A stretch of DNA of 64,000 nucleotides from Zea mays (Eukaryota; Streptophyta; Magnoliopsida; Poales; Poaceae), in the NCBI RefSeq assembly GCF_902167145.1, contig NC_050102.1:4154001-4218000 (forward strand), written 5' to 3'. The position numbers and the translations under genes were made by a program. The stretch's first letter is position 1; every line of letters begins with the position of its first letter. This document shows positions 24,701-36,962 of this stretch, piece after piece. The notes beneath the pieces are model-generated. The model saw only the letters and a program-made list of their open reading frames with translations. It searched no databases and was not told where the DNA came from.

Positions 24701-26387
24701 CAACAAACTCCTCAGGTATAAAGAACATTGCACGCATGGATGAGGAGGTTACTGCAATATTAACTTGAAATCTTTCTCCTTTAGTGGTAGTGAGTTCTAC
24801 GGTACCTCTACCACATGCTATAACGGCCTTTGCCTTTCTTAGCCATGACATACCAAGGATCAAATCTATACTGCTTGACTCTAATATTATAGCAGTAGCT
24901 CCAAATTCTCTACCCATAATGGTCAATGTCAATCTACGTGTCATTTGATTCGCCTCAACAGGCCCTTTAGGTGTAATTACTATCATTGGTTTTCTCATAT
25001 TTAGCAGTGGTATTTCATTTGTGTTGGCATATCTAGCAGACATAAATGAATGTGTAGCACCAGAATCAAATAAGATGGTTGCAGGAATAGCATTAACATA
25101 AAACATACCAAGCACGATGTCAGCACCATCTGGAGTAGCATCAACGCTGACTTGATTAACCTTGGCAATAGAATATCCCTTGCCAGATCCTGGAGTTTGC
25201 TGCCTGTTCTGAACTGGAGTAGTAGCAATCCTCTGTGGGCAGACATTTGCATAGTGACCAGTCTTCCCACACTTGTAACAAGTAGTGCCTGGACTCTGTC
25301 CTGAAAACTTCGTCGGGGTGCCGGTAGGGGTAGCCTGTCGAGGAGGTGGAGTCCTCAAAGGTGATTGCTGAATTGGGCGCTGGCCTCCGCCAGTGCGAGC
25401 TGGTGTACCCTGGGGTGAACTGTAGCGAGGTCGAACACTGCTGCTTCCTTGTCCTTGAGATATAGCCTTTCTCTTCAAATCTCCCAGCTGAACACGCTTG
25501 TGTTCAATAGCCAGGGTCTTATCAAGCAGCCTCTGAAATGATGGAAATGTATGTGCCACTAGAGCATACTGCAGTGGTCCATTAAGTCCTTCAATAAAAT
25601 GCTCCTGCTTCCTCTCATCTTCAGCAACTTCATCAGGGGCATATCTGGATAACTGGATAAACTTGTCGCGGTACTCGCTGACTGTCATGCTTCCTTGCTT
25701 CAGCGATAGAAATTCCTTCTTCTTAATCTTCATCAATCCAGCTGGTATATGATAATTCATGAACTGTGTACTGAACTCTGCCCAAGTGATAGTATCAGCA
25801 ACATCGTGGGCGGCAGTATATGAATCCCACCAGTCAGCAGCAGGACCTGTCAGACGTCCAGAAGCATATAAAACCTTCTCCCGGTCAGTACATTGTGCAA
25901 TATTCAGCATCTTCTCAACGGACTTCAGCCAATCATCCGCGTCCAGTGGATCAGGTGAGCTAGCGAATGTAGGTGGCTTATGACTCATGAACTCCCTATG
26001 CTTATCACGGGGTGGAACTGGTGGTGGTGGTGGAGGCAGTGGTACTTGTTGCTGTTGCTGTTGCATTTGCTGTTGCAGCTGCTGTTGTTGCGCCCTCCTT
26101 TCCTGACGTATCTCTTCTCGTTCTTGGCGCAGCTCTCGACGTATATCCTCCCGCTCTTGGCGCATCTCCTGGCGTTCCTGCTGCATCTGAGCACGCATAT
26201 CTGTCATAGTATCCGCCATCTGTTGCATCATCCTCATCTGAGCTGCAACCAATGGGTCAACTCCTGCCGGTGGAGGCGGTGGTGGAGGATCCATCTCTAC
26301 TGGTTGTGGCTGGGGTTGTCTAAATATCCTCCGAGTGTGTCGATTGGGCGGTAAATCAATTCCACCACCCCGCCTGGTATTGACCAT
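21795..26387 (-). CDS. gag-pol: Element G gag-pol polyprotein (1530 aa, open)
   Basis: Start chosen at the ATG giving MVNTRRGGG, the usual start of this lineage, although the frame is open further upstream. Residues 1-40 are Pro-rich. About 65-115 is a charged Gln/Arg/Glu coiled coil. About 130-300 is the retrotransposon gag domain. About 370-384 is a zinc knuckle ([15 protein letters not shown]). The protease DSG is at 441-443. RT follows with FIDDIL as its active site. RNase H includes [13 protein letters not shown]. Integrase has the H-H-C-C site ending CDVCQ and catalytic [15 protein letters not shown] and [11 protein letters not shown]. The last 60 residues are chromodomain-like ([15 protein letters not shown]). 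No stop interrupts it. One oddity is TNALAYFMN where related RTs have Pro (TNAPA). It may be active in trans, since its own 5' LTR is deleted. Confidence 0.93.
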   Translation of the reverse strand: MVNTRRGGGIDLPPNRHTRRIFRQPQPQPVEMDPPPPPPPAGVDPLVAAQMRMMQQMADTMTDMRAQMQQERQEMRQEREDIRRELRQEREEIRQERRAQQQQLQQQMQQQQQQVPLPPPPPPVPPRDKHREFMSHKPPTFASSPDPLDADDWLKSVEKMLNIAQCTDREKVLYASGRLTGPAADWWDSYTAAHDVADTITWAEFSTQFMNYHIPAGLMKIKKKEFLSLKQGSMTVSEYRDKFIQLSRYAPDEVAEDERKQEHFIEGLNGPLQYALVAHTFPSFQRLLDKTLAIEHKRVQLGDLKRKAISQGQGSSSVRPRYSSPQGTPARTGGGQRPIQQSPLRTPPPRQATPTGTPTKFSGQSPGTTCYKCGKTGHYANVCPQRIATTPVQNRQQTPGSGKGYSIAKVNQVSVDATPDGADIVLGMFYVNAIPATILFDSGATHSFMSARYANTNEIPLLNMRKPMIVITPKGPVEANQMTRRLTLTIMGREFGATAIILESSSIDLILGMSWLRKAKAVIACGRGTVELTTTKGERFQVNIAVTSSSMRAMFFIPEEFVGDNIRVVRDFPDVFPEELPGMPPDREVEFVIDLLPGTAPISKRPYRMSVEELKELKKQLTELQEAGYIRPSSSPWGASVLFVQKKDGSQRMCVDYRSLNDVTVKNKYPLPRIEDLFDQMRGARVFSKIDLRSGYHQMRIRPSDIPKTAFSTRYGLYEFTVMSFGLTNALAYFMNLMNKVFMEYLDRFVVVFIDDILVYSQSDSDHEEHLRLVLQKLRDNQLYAKFSKCEFWIGEVPFLGHIISNGGISVDPAKVKEIMEWRVPTTVTEIRSFLGLAGYYRRFIEGFSKIAKPMTSLLEKGREFKWDEKCQDSFDQLKKRLMSPPVLVMPDLQKGFDIYCDACGQGLGCVLMQEGHVIDYASRQLRKHELNYPTHDLELAAVVHALKIWRHYIMGTKCQVYTDHKSLKYIFTQKDLNLRQRRWLELIKDYDLEIHYHPGKANLVADALSRKEHVHSAIVAQLPDEIVEDFRRLNLGIVAHTKGVTIDVEPTLEQEIRKGQLDDAKVKEIKDLITVGRVPEFTEDEQGTVWFKDRICVPDIESIRETILKEAHDSDYSIHPGSTKMYQDLKQKYWWYGLKRDVAAHVAMCDVCQRVKAEHQRPAGLMHPLKIPEWKWEEIGMDFITGLPRTQKGYDAIWVIVDRLTKVAHFIPVKTTYKGSQLAELYMARIVCLHGVPKKIVSDRGSQFTSRFWRSFHENMSTKLNFSTAYHPQTDGQTERTNQVLEDMLRACALQHGGSWDKSLPYAEFSYNNSYQASLKMSPFEALYGRKCRTPLYWDQTGETQFFGPELIQEAEEQVRIIRENLRVAQTRQKSYADNRRRPLEFEEGDYVYLKVSPLRGMRRFKVKGKLSPRYIGPFLIFRRVGEMAYQLELPATLSDVHNVFHVSQLKKCLRVLEEQLPMEELSVQGDLTYTEYPIKILDTLTRVTRNKVIKMCKVQWSHHGEDEATWEREEELRIDFPHLFPRSS

Positions 26388-26850
26388 CTGAGTTAGATAC
26401 ATATGGTAAGAGAATAATAGACAAGGCAGGTATTTACAAATCAGGTTACTTTGGGGGATTTTATTAGCTAAGCGGATTAATATCTTACCTACCATAGCTA
26501 ATTCAATACCTTATGGTGGTACATGCTAAGATGTCCATCTATAATAATTCAATCAATCAAAGAAGCAAATCAGGCATTTATCATCAGCACAATCAACCAA
26601 TCTTTTTTAAATAAAGAAAATAGTTTTAAATTTTGTCTTGGGTTCCCTATCTCTTAAAAAGATCATAGTGGTAGGATTCCAAGGTGTGAAATCCATCTTG
26701 TCTTAGAGTAGAAAAGATCAGATTAATCAGAGTAGAATAGCAAAAGGTGAGACAAGATCAAGATGAGATGAGTATAGAATGAGTCAGAGTAAGGAAGTAG
26801 GAAAGGGTTTGTCCATTTCTATCTAGGTCTCGTCCTACAGTCAACATTTC

Positions 26851-26861
26851 CTCTGATACCA
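26851..26861 (-). other. Primer binding site, initiator-tRNA-Met type (element G)
   Basis: TGGTATCAGAG on the minus strand, four bases inside the 5' LTR boundary at 26866. Confidence 0.85.
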
Positions 26862-26865
26862 CTTC

Positions 26866-28013
26866 TGTCACACCCCGCTTTAAGGAACAAAGCCAAGTGC
26901 ATCTCATACATGCGCCAAGAAGACAACATATATAATAACAGAGTGTATAGAGATAAATGTCATAAAACATCAGAGTATTTATTACATAGCGGAAGACTTA
27001 TTACAAAATAAAATAATAAAGATAAAACGAACTAAGGATCGTCGGCGCCAATGTCAACTGAGAAACGCCACCTAGATCAGATCATACTCCTCGCCTTGTG
27101 GCTCCTCCTGAACCACCTGCTCTTCTCCTGTGAGGGGGTGTGAGACAGCAAGGGTGAGCTCACACATGATCATCGCTCAACAAGTTGTGGGGAATAATGT
27201 GACATGAACTCACCAAAGGTGGGAGCTCATGGAGTGTAAGGCTTATCAAAGAGAATGGTTGAAGAGGAGGAAAGGCTGCGACTCAGCTCCCATTTAACGG
27301 GTGAAGGGGGAAGAGTCCGCGCCGATCGCAGGAACCCCGGCGGCCGTCCGCCATAGTCGGAGAGTTTGTTCAAGCAGCGCGCGGTGTGCGACTGACGGCA
27401 GGGCCCACGCGACAGAGACACCGGGACGAAGGGGAAACCGCGCAACGGCTGCCTGACCGGGCCCGCATGCCAGGCGCGCGCGCGGTGGAGAAGAGTTTGG
27501 GCCGCGTGGATAGGTTGCGTGAGGTAAATGGGCCGACTTCGGAAGATTAGGCCCAGGTACCGTTTTCCTTTATTTTATTTCATTTTCTTTTCCTTTTCTT
27601 TCTCTTTTCAATTTCTAGATTTCAAATTTGAATTCAGTTTTAATATGTGAACTTATATTCTTTTTTTATGTACAAGTTGAACACAAATAGGAAGGTTTAA
27701 CTAATTTCCTTATATTTATTGTCTTTATCTTTGTTTAGTATTCTTTCTTCTCTTGCTCAAACTCTTGAATTCCCCCTTTAGAGAATTTGATATATTTCCT
27801 TTCACATTATTTTATGTTGTCACAAAATGCACAAAATAAAATCCCAGCATGAATGCATGATGCATATTTTAGTGGCTTTTATGTTATTAATTATAATTAT
27901 TTGTTTTTACCTAGGGTGTACACATGTAATGATGCATAAAGGTTATGCTCACATAAGGAGAAATTGTTTTTCTATTGATATTATTTCTGACAAATTGCAA
28001 AGTGGGTGTTACA
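26866..28013 (-). repeat. Element G 5' LTR with a 2.09-kb internal deletion
   Basis: Length 1148 bp against 3237 bp for the partner. Sequence is shared up to ...AGAGAATGGTT near 27260 and resumes at GAAGAGGAGGAAAGG, which in the other LTR lies near 21003. There is little microhomology at the joint. The terminal parts and the target duplication are intact, so the deletion came after insertion. Confidence 0.92.
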
Positions 28014-28018
28014 CTACC
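28014..28018. repeat. Target-site duplication CTACC, right copy (element G)
   Basis: Matches 18515-18519 exactly. Confidence 0.9.
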
Positions 28019-29814
28019 TTATGCATTATGAGTAGCTCTAGTTTAGCATTAGTTTAGCCTCTCTCTGCCTTAAATTTTCACCTCTCTTCTGCTCTACATC
28101 GACTAGAGGCGTCTTGGGTGGCCTGCAGCTACCAAGACATACCTGAGGATCTCTCCTCCCCGACAGAGTCCATCCCAAGAGACGATATCTAGGTCTGCTG
28201 TCAAAAAGACGACCCTCTGCGTCATTATGGACCATCCAAGCTGCAGGTGCAGTGTTATAAATGAATACGACACAAAGGGGATCAATCACATAGAAGACAC
28301 AGATTTAACGTGGAAACCCCCCTCCAAGACGAAGGGGAAAAACCACGGGCGCCAGCCAGCAACAATCTCACTAATTTTCGGGTGGTTACATATCGCAGAA
28401 GATTTACAATGAGATGACTATCTCCTGCGGCTTAAAAATATATTTATAGAGGCGAAACCCTAAAATGAGTAGAGAGCCTAAGCCTCCCGGCGACGGGCCT
28501 CCGCTTCGCTCGCCAACTTGGTCGTCTTCTTCGAAATTTGGATCACAAACTCAACACGCAAACCGTCCGGACGTGCGCAGAGGAGGAGATGCTCCTGTGT
28601 CCAGGTTTGCAGACCATCCGTTCTTGTGCCATGAACCGTTCGTGCCTCCGCAGAGGGCACCAACAGACGGTTCATTCCAGTGTTTGACGACTAGATCGAC
28701 GTCCACAATAACCTATCGTCTGATCTATAATCTCAGCACTAGACTCTGCACTTTTTTTGCATGCACTGATCTATAATTTCAGTGTAGGACAGCATGCCAC
28801 CACCGAGGCTGCAGACTGCTTGGTTGCAAGGGAGGCGTCGTCGACCATGTGCAGTGCTTGTGGGCACGGCACTCGCAGCTCTGCTCCGGCGGGTCCTTTT
28901 GACCTCGTAACAGGAAAAAGGAGAGTGCATGGGGTGAGCGAGGGAAGGGAAGCACAACCTCCATCTCCATGTAGTGTCAAGATGCGACCAATCTGCTCTG
29001 TGCTCTCCCTGACCAGCCACACTCCAGTTCCTTTCGCTTCACTCCAAAGCTTGTGCTGGCAGCTGGTCTCCAGTCTCCTGCTGCCGCCGATCCACCAACC
29101 CTGATTCTGCAGCCAACCGTCGCTCCACCAGACATACCGTCATGCATGGCATGGGCCTGTCACTCACTCCTTGCAATACTACGTTGGAAGCATTCGCGCC
29201 CTATGCTTTCATAACGATCATCTTCACTAAATGCGAGGTTATGCTAGTATGTTGTTGCGACCTCACCCTACGATAATTGATAATCAAGATTCAAGAGCTG
29301 TTCTGGAGAATCATCCTGTTCCAGTACAGTGAGAGCCAAAGGAAAGGTGTTGCATTGCATTGACTGAGGCTTGCTTGATTGCTTGAAGGCGAAGTGCAGT
29401 ACAGCAACATATCAATGCCCACCTTATTAACACAAGTACAAACAGCAACATTAACGACCTTGACTGCTCCATAATCCTAGGCTCCTTAATCCCCCCCTAA
29501 ATGGTCCTTCAGTTCTGACAGCAAAATGGAGATTTAGGGAGCTTGATATGTACTACTGTACACAGCAGTGTCCTAAGTGAGGCTAAGATGCATGAACACA
29601 AGATGGATGAACACAAGATGTCTGAATCCCGGGGCCTACCTAAATGAAGATGGATGAACACAAGATGTCTGAATCTCAGAGACCACCCTAAGTGCAGGTG
29701 AGACCTAAAACACCAAACCCTAATAATCTAGAAACATCCAAACATCTGAACTTCGCAAGGAGAAGGAAGGAAACATAGCAACGAGAAGAAAAAAAAACAA
29801 GCTCGACACAGCTC
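28019..29814. other. Intergenic and 3' flank of the BAM-like kinase gene, no second gene supported
   Basis: 28019-28230 continues the sequence cut by element G. 28250-28480 holds an LTR-like block with CTCTATAAATATA on the minus strand, probably an old retroelement fragment, ends not found. Two direct copies of GATGGATGAACACAAGATG lie at about 29602 and 29648, in the likely 3' flank of the kinase gene. Open frames are short and show no domain. Confidence 0.55.
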
Positions 29815-32800
29815 TCAGATGCTGATGAGATCAGTGGTCGGCGAAGACTGTGAGCTCGGTTCTTTGGTGGCTTCGCCATGCGGCGCTTCAACAGATTCAT
29901 CAGCTGCCGGAGCACCCGACGGCGCGGCGGAACATTCGTCGCCGTCGCCGCTGCCGGGAACCTCGTCTCCTTGCCCTGCAGCTGCAGCGGCAGCGGCTGG
30001 CTTGGGGAGCTCGCCGAGCATCTGCACCACCTCCCGCATCGTGGGGCGCTGCACGCTCTGCTCCTCCACGCAGAGGAGCGCGACGCAGAACACGTGCGCC
30101 ACCTCGTGCACCGGCACGCTCGACAGCCTGGGGTCCATGACCTTGACCACCTGCTCCTTGCTCGCGCCCGCCGTCGTCGACCTGACCCAGTGGACGATGT
30201 CCACGCCGTCCCCGAACTCGCCTACCGGCTTCTTTCCCGTTACCAGCTCCAGGAGCACCACGCCGAAGCTGTACACGTCGCTCTTCTCGTCCACCTTGAG
30301 GGTGTATGCGTACTCTGTACATCCACAAGGTAGCGATCCGATGAAGGATTAGTTGATTTTCAGATTATAAGTTGTATATTTCTGACATATCAGAACAAGG
30401 AAACAAACTTTAGCGAGCCATAAATAAAGGGATGCTATGTTTCATTAGCTAAAGGGGGCCAAGTAGTAACAGACAGCAACATGTTTACCACTATATGAGA
30501 TAAACAAGCATCAACTGTATTCAGAATTAATCTGTAGACAACTGTGAACTGTAATAAGGATAGAAATTTTACCTGGGGCAATATAGCCATAGGAGCCAGC
30601 AATGGCAGACATACACTGTGATGCGCCAGAGTCCTGCAAGAACTTGGCGAGCCCGAAATCAGCAACGTGTGCTTCGAAATCGGAATCAAGCAGGATGTTG
30701 TTCGATTTAACATCGCGGTGCAGGATCGGCGGCGAGCAATCGTGGTGCAGGTAGCTGAGCCCCTTGGCGGCCTCGACGGCGATCTTGTAGCGAGTGTCCC
30801 AGTGGAGATGGCCACCTTTCTTGCCATGGAGCAGCTCCCCCAGGCTCCCGTTGGGCATGAACTCGTACACCAGGAGATTCGTCTCGTTGTTCGAGCAGAA
30901 GCCGAGCAACCTCACGATGTAGCGGTGTCGGATCCTCCCGAGGGTTTGTATCTCTGCAGAGAACCCGTGGTCGTGTGACGAGCCACGGCTCATCGACGAA
31001 AGCCGCTTCACTGCGACATGCTCACCGTCCGGCATCGTCCCCTTGTACACGATCCCGGCTCCACCTTTGCCGATGATGTTCTCCTCCTTCAGACTGTCTA
31101 GCACGTCGTCGCAGGTGAACTCGAGGCGCTGGAACGCAGTGAGCCTCCAAGCGCGTGCCTCGCTGGCTTTCTTCAGTGACCGGGCCTTCAAGATCGCCAT
31201 GGCAGCAAACGCAATGGAGCAGACAAGTAAGCCGAGGACGATTAGCAGCTTGAAGGTATTGGACATGCCGCCATAGGTGTGTGCATCATGGCCCGTGCCG
31301 GCGCCGCCAGAATGGCATGGTCCAAGGTACGGCCCACACAACCCCGGGTTGCCGACGAAGGATGTGGCATTGAAGTAGCTGAACTGCCCAGTCGCCGGCA
31401 CGAGCCCGGACAGGTTGTTGTAGGAGAAGTCCACGGCCGTGAGGCTCTGCATCGCAGCAATGGTTGCCGGTATCTCTCCACCGAGGTGGTTCCGGGACAG
31501 GTTCAGGTAGTTGAGGATTCGCATGCCGGAGATGGCCGGCGGTATCTCCCCGGACAGGTTGTTCCGGCTGAGGTCCAGGTAGGTGAGCAACCGGCACTTC
31601 CCGATCTCTGGCGGCACACCGCCGTCAAGCGTGTTGCCGCTCAGGTCAGCCTTAGACAACTGCTGCAGCCGCCCGATCTCCGGCGGTACTGCGCCGGTGA
31701 ATGCATTCTGGTCGAGAAGCAGTTTTTGCAAACCTGAGAACTTCCCGATGGACGCCGGCAGTGCGCCGGTGAGCTGGTTGTTGGAGAGAGTGATCGCCCC
31801 CAGATTCGGCGCACCGGTGCCGGAAACCGCCGGGAAGCCGCCGGACAGGAGGTTGTCCTGCAGCTCAACCTGCGTCAGATTCGGCAGCTCAAAGAGACCA
31901 TCCGGGATGGAACCGTTCAGGTAGTTCTCGCCGAGGCGGATGCGGGAGAGTGCCTCGCATTTCCCCAGTGGTTCAGGGATTGAGCCAAAGAGGAAGTTGC
32001 CGAGCGCGATGAGGGTCTCCAGCTTGCCACCGGCGCATAGCTCCGGCGGGAGGGTGCCGGTGAGCCTGTTGGACGAGAGGTCGACCAGCTGGAGCCGTCC
32101 ATTGCGGCCGAGCCGGCGCGGGATGCCGCCGGTGAAGTTGTTCTCCCAGAGCTGCAGCACCTCGAGGCTGGGCAGGTCGCCGACGAGCTCCGGTATGCTG
32201 CCTCTCAGCTTGTTGCGGAAGAGGTTGAGCAAAGTGAGGTTCCTGAGCGCCGCGAAGCTCGCTGGGATCTCGCCGGTGAGCGCGTTGTTGGACAGGTCGA
32301 GCGAGCTGAGGCTCTTGAGCCGGCCCAGCTCCGGCGGGATGGCGCCGGCGAGCCCGTTCACCTGCAGGAAGAGCGTGTCGAGGTTGGCGAGGTTCCCGAG
32401 CTCCGGCGGAATCTCGCCGGAGAGCCCGCAGTTGGCGGCGTCGAGGCGGACGAGATCCGTCATGTTGCCGAGCTCCGGGGGTAGGCCGCTGGAGTAGCTG
32501 TTGTAGTAGCCAATGTAGAGCTCCCTGAGGGTGGTGAGGCCGCCGAGCTCCGGAGGAATCCTCCCCGACAGCTCGTTCCCGGAGACGGCGAGGTACTGCA
32601 GCCTCCGCCAGCGGCCGTACTCGGGCGGGATCTCGCCGGAGAAGAAGTTGCCGCCGAGGTGGAGGTGGCGGAGCACCGGCAGGCCCACGACCGCGAGCGG
32701 GAGCGGGCCGGTGAGGTTGTTGTTGTAGAGGTCGAGCACGCGGAGCGCCCGCAGGCGCGCGAGCGGCGGCGGGAAGGTGCCGTTGAGCACGTTGTTGGAG

Positions 32801-33186
32801 AGGTTGAGGTGGGTGAGGGACTGGAGCCGGGACAGCGGCGCCGGGATGGGGCCGCAGAGCGCGTTCGCGGCGAGGTCGAGGCGCGCGAGGTGCGCGAGGC
32901 GGGACAGCGCCGTGGGCACCGGGCCCGAGAGGTTGCGGCCGGAGAGGTCGAGGCCGATGACCGCGGCGCGCGCGTTGCACGTCACGCCGGACCACGCGCA
33001 GGCGCCGGTGCTGGTGGCGTTCGTCCAGGACGCGAGCGCGCCGGCCGGGTCCGACAGCACCGCCTTCGCCGCCAGCAGCGCGTCCGCATCCGAGCCAGCC
33101 GCGGCCGCGCCACCGGCAGCACCCGCCACCGCGGCGGCGGTGGCGAGGAAGGTGAGGAGGAGGAGGAGGAGGAGGCGCATTGGCAT
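29815..33186 (-). CDS. LRR receptor-like serine/threonine kinase, CLV1/BAM1-type, two exons
   Basis: Plasma-membrane receptor kinase. CLV1/BAM proteins bind CLE peptides in meristem and vascular signalling. Exon 1 is 33186-30573, intron 30572-30315 (258 bp, GT...AG, phase 1) and exon 2 is 30314-29815. The product is 1037 residues (Arabidopsis BAM1 is about 1000). The first in-frame ATG is at 33186 (MPMRLLLL), with a second at 33180. There is a signal peptide at 1 to about 25, an LRR N-terminal cap with the CAWSGVTC cysteines, about 21 LRRs (xxLxxLDLSxNxLxGxIP) to about residue 610, and a transmembrane helix at about 646-666. Kinase elements are the Gly loop [11 protein letters not shown] (706), Lys727, HRDVKSNN (823) and DFG (843-845), an RD kinase. 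The intron splits the codon after GYIAP, before [16 protein letters not shown]. The acidic/Ala-rich tail is poorly conserved. It looks functional. CLV1/BAM subfamily is confident; exact orthology is not. Confidence 0.95.
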
Positions 33187-33980
33187 TGGGTTCGTTCGAG
33201 GCTCCGTCTCCGTCGGGAGAGTGGAGACAAGGGAGTGAGGCCGCGGCCCGCGAGAAAAGGAGAGAGCTTTATGATAGGCTGACTGGTCGTTCTTGGATGA
33301 AGCAACACACACTGACACACCTACTCAGTAGGCCGCTAGAGCGGCTATAAAAAAAAGCATGTGATTCCTGGTTGGATTTTCTAGAGAGGAAAAGGTGTTC
33401 TTTTGAGAAACTTGTCTTTTCCTTCTTTTTCTTAGAAAAAAAACTGTTCTTTTGAGTAGGAGCACCGAGCACTTGTCTTTTGTTGGTTGATTTGGTAGGT
33501 TTTTCTGTAACATTCTTTACTTTTTTTTCGGATGGGACAGGTGTGATTTAGAATTTGTTTATGAAAGTTGCCTTTCTGGGTTGGTACGTGTTTACAACCA
33601 GGATCCGGGATCCAGTGCAGTTTGCTTCATGTCATAAACTAATAATGGGTTCCAGCAATGCAATTGTTTGTTTGCAAAGGATTGTTGATAGCTTCAAGAG
33701 AACAAAAGGTGGTTAAAAAGCTTGGAGAGAGGGATTTATCGCCGCCTCCAGTTAAGAGTTTTTTCCCCTTATAACCCGCTTATTTTATTCTGACAAATTT
33801 AATATGAAACTATCTGATAAAGAGAAAATAGATCTGTTGTCTCGGTCTATCAAAAAAAATTAAAAATAAATTTTTATTTGTATTAAAAAAGAATATAAGT
33901 AAAATGGATAACTTTGTAAATGTTCCCGACAGATGAAGAAACAGATTGTTTCCTTATTGATTTTATTGTCACAATAATAA
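33187..33980 (-). promoter_or_regulatory. Upstream region of the BAM-like kinase gene
   Basis: 5' UTR and promoter must lie here, ending at the MITE at 33981. A CT-rich stretch precedes the ATG (about 33225-33270). No clear TATA box on the minus strand. Transcription start not assigned. Confidence 0.45.
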
Positions 33981-34322
33981 GGTCTCGTTTGGTTTGAGGA
34001 ACTAAAGATTATTCCATCTATTTTAGTCATATTTAGTCTCTAAATTGTCGAACTGTAGGATTAAAATAGAGACTAAATTGTTTTAGTCTCAAGTCTTTCC
34101 AGGGACGACTAAAAAAGACTAAACCATATAAATCCCAGTTTTTATCCACCTTTATTTCAGTTACGCTAATAGAGAAAGAATGCTAAGAGATATTTTAGTA
34201 ATTTTATGATTTATTTAATATTTTTTTGAATACTTTTAGTTCCTATAACCAAATATGATTGTGACTAAAATTTAGTCTTCTAACTAAACTTTAGTCACTG
34301 GACTAAAGAACCAAACGGAGTC
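33981..34322. mobile_element. MITE about 340 bp, 0.8 kb upstream of the BAM-like kinase
   Basis: The ends GGTCTCGTTTGGTTTGAGG and AACCAAACGGAGTC form inverted repeats. The inside is AT-rich with many ACTAAA/TTTAGT blocks. No coding capacity. The target duplication is not clean, so superfamily is uncertain (Tourist- or hAT-like). Confidence 0.65.
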
Positions 34323-36962
34323 TACTTTTCTAATAAAAGAAAGCTCCAACCTCTGTCGTCCGAGTGTAGTCAACCGCAAAACAAGCCACGAGATTTTGAT
34401 GTGCTTACAAACAAGTCGGAAATTTAAAAAAAAACAACAAAGTTTAAGTCTAGTTTTTAAAAATCTAGTTTCTATCTTCAGTTTATAAAAGCTGTTTTAT
34501 AGAAGAAAATCTAGTTTTTAAGAATCTTTACAATTCCAATAATTTATAAAAAGATAAAGGTACTGTTACGTATAGTCAGATCTGCAGCTATGTTTACAAT
34601 AAAAAGTATACTACATGACTATTCTAACGACATTTATTACACATTACAAACATTAACATTTTCCGGTTTACATAAGGTTAAAGTAAAAGAAAAGACCTTT
34701 TGCTTCTCGGAAAGCTGGCGCATATATGCTTTTCGGGACCGGCGGGGTCTGAGGGAAAGACAGAGCAGATGGAATCTTGCGTCAGAAGCATGGGTGCATC
34801 CAAATCATAGTAGTTGGTCCTGCATTTGCACACCCGTTTCACCAGTGGATGTGGATTGTTCCGGCACGCCGTCGGCTTCCATCCCATCCCATGCTGCACC
34901 GGCGGACCACCTGTATAACGTAACGACAGGCACAGCGATCCCCCGTTCGCTCTCAGGGCAGTATGGATCTCTACGGTGCAAGAACAGAGAGGGAGAGTAT
35001 CGAGCCAGCTTATAACCTCGACTAGTCTGAGTTCGAGCTAGGTCTGACTCGACTCGTTAAGCTAACAAGCTAAATAGTTATCTTGAGCTGACTCATTTAG
35101 CTCGAGAGTCAGAGTAGAAAAAAAAATATATAAAGAATAATTAATTTATAGTTAATTTTAAACTAATTTAATAATATAAAAATAATAATTATACTCATAG
35201 TTTCACAGACCAGATACATGAAATTAACACAACTCGTCACTCATCAATTTACAATACACACAGGTTCATCAGTTTAACCCGCAGTTATATTCGCATAGAC
35301 CAAGACACGGCTCATCAATAATTAGTTTATCTCGTAGGACATAAACACCAACATGTTCATCGATTGTTACGTATACGATATGTGTATAGCTTCTCTTTGT
35401 TGAAATGTGATAGATTGTTTGGTTAACGAACCAAGTTAAAATATCAGTTTAGCTCGTGAAAAAAAAATTCAAATGAGAGAATGAGCCACGAACATTTCAT
35501 CCAAAAAAAAAACCTCCTCCAGCTGCCAGCCATCCCACTGGCAGCCCTGAGCCAGGCCCAGCCGCAGTGCAGCAGCCCTTACCAGAAATTCTGGTCCGTC
35601 CGTGTGCCACCCATTTCCGGCGGCCCAATAGGCCCAATGGTCACAAGAACCCCTTTTTTGTTTAAAAAGAATGGTCAAAAGGACCAGTAAGAGGCACTAG
35701 CAAAAAAAATAATCGTAGTTAAGAAGATAGTGCATACTGTAGGAGGCAGTAGAAAAAAAAAATATTGGTGAAGATATATAGATACAGTAGCCTTGGCTCC
35801 ACACACACACACAGCAGTCCTGTCCTGTCACTCGCTTTCCATTCCATACGCTGGTTGGTAGGTGAAACGTTGCACATCATCGTAACCAGGACCGCCACGC
35901 CACCGTTCCCAGTCGCCTCGCCGCTCAGCAGCTTCCAAATCTGCAATCTACTAGCTTGTTTTGTTTGGTCCAGGTCAGGGAAATATCCCATCAATCATGT
36001 GTGCCACTGCCATGCCAACAGGTTAGGCAGCTCTCCTCTCTCTCTCTTTTTTTTTTCTTACCTGTCTGCCGTACATGATCAATGGACATTACCTCAGCAC
36101 TCGACCGTGGATAAACATGTACAGTGAGCTATTGCGTCTTTTTTTTTCTTCTTCTTCTTCTAATAGGCTTGTTAGGAATAAAATTAAAAGGCAAATCTTC
36201 ATTGATGTCGAACCACTAGTTAAATGTCATTTAGACTATATGCATGACTGGTATGTAAAGGCTATATATACGAAACAACTTTGTAGTTCAAGGGCCGTCT
36301 TGTGGTTGGATATGACAGTGATTCCACGACATGGCAGTGGCTCCACGACGACCGCCAAAGTGCATGTCATAAGTTGTATAGTATAAACATATAGTATGGT
36401 GATACATAAAATCAACTACCATCCTCCATTCTATAAATTTAAGATAGGCGGCTTATATATATAATCTTTTGAAGGGTGGCGAAATGTCAAATTTCAAGCC
36501 TAATAGGTTACTCTGTTGCGTAATTCCTTAAAAAAAATGGATGGATCCAAATGGTCCCTAAGATTAAGCAGTGTTAGTACCGACGACCACGGACGAAAGG
36601 GATGAAACGGCTGAAGAGCCGCAATGTTTTCTTCTCCGATTTATCGGCATCTAGCTACACTACACTTAATTGGACGTAGTATCACTTTATTTACACAAAC
36701 GCTTAGGCAGATGTATGAGTTACCTTGAGCTGTTTCCTTATCAAATATTTGTTCTAAACAACTTTATACGTAAAGCTCATTGTTTATTGCTCTCACCAAC
36801 AAGGAACATAGAGATGTGAAGTTGAAAAAAGTAGTTTTTATAGCGCTTATATATTTTTCTTTCTCAATCATACAAAACTGTTTATCAAATATATTTTTTT
36901 TAAAAAAAAACGTATCAGCTTCACCGAGAAAAATATTTGAAAAAGGTAAATAGCTTCACTTA
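34323..36962. other. AT-rich intergenic DNA, no gene supported
   Basis: Short frames only. 34995-35462 carries repeated GCTCG/GTTAAGCTAAC blocks at one end and GGTTAACGAACC...TTTAGCTCG at the other, perhaps another degenerate MITE-like repeat. CTT-rich tracts lie near 36040 and 36140. Nothing else recognised. Confidence 0.5.

Larger units (their letters stand above)
18520..28013 (-). mobile_element. Element G: Tekay/Del-type Gypsy (chromovirus-like) retrotransposon
   Basis: Minus-strand element with LTRs at 18520-21756 and 26866-28013 whose minus-strand start is TGTAACACCC. It has a primer binding site at 26851-26861, one gag-pol frame and a polypurine tract at 21757-21770. A perfect 5-bp duplication CTACC flanks it. 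The LTRs differ by about seven substitutions over the shared 1.15 kb (by eye), so insertion is recent. The 5' LTR has lost about 2.09 kb. The Pol order (protease, RT, RNase H, integrase, C-terminal chromodomain-like block) is Gypsy/Metaviridae. Confidence 0.95.

Noticed and set aside
18303..28230. A solo LTR surrounding element G
   Set aside because: The flanks look LTR-like (TATA near 18450, CGGACGGTCCG near 18331), but I could not find matching ends or a target duplication.
31973..32995. Arg/Pro/Ala-rich frames overlapping the BAM-like gene on both strands
   Set aside because: Third-position GC richness of the kinase gene produces them; no conserved motifs.
33187..33318. N-terminal extension of the BAM-like kinase to 33318
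   Set aside because: That frame starts at GTG, and the first real ATG (33186) is followed at once by a signal peptide.
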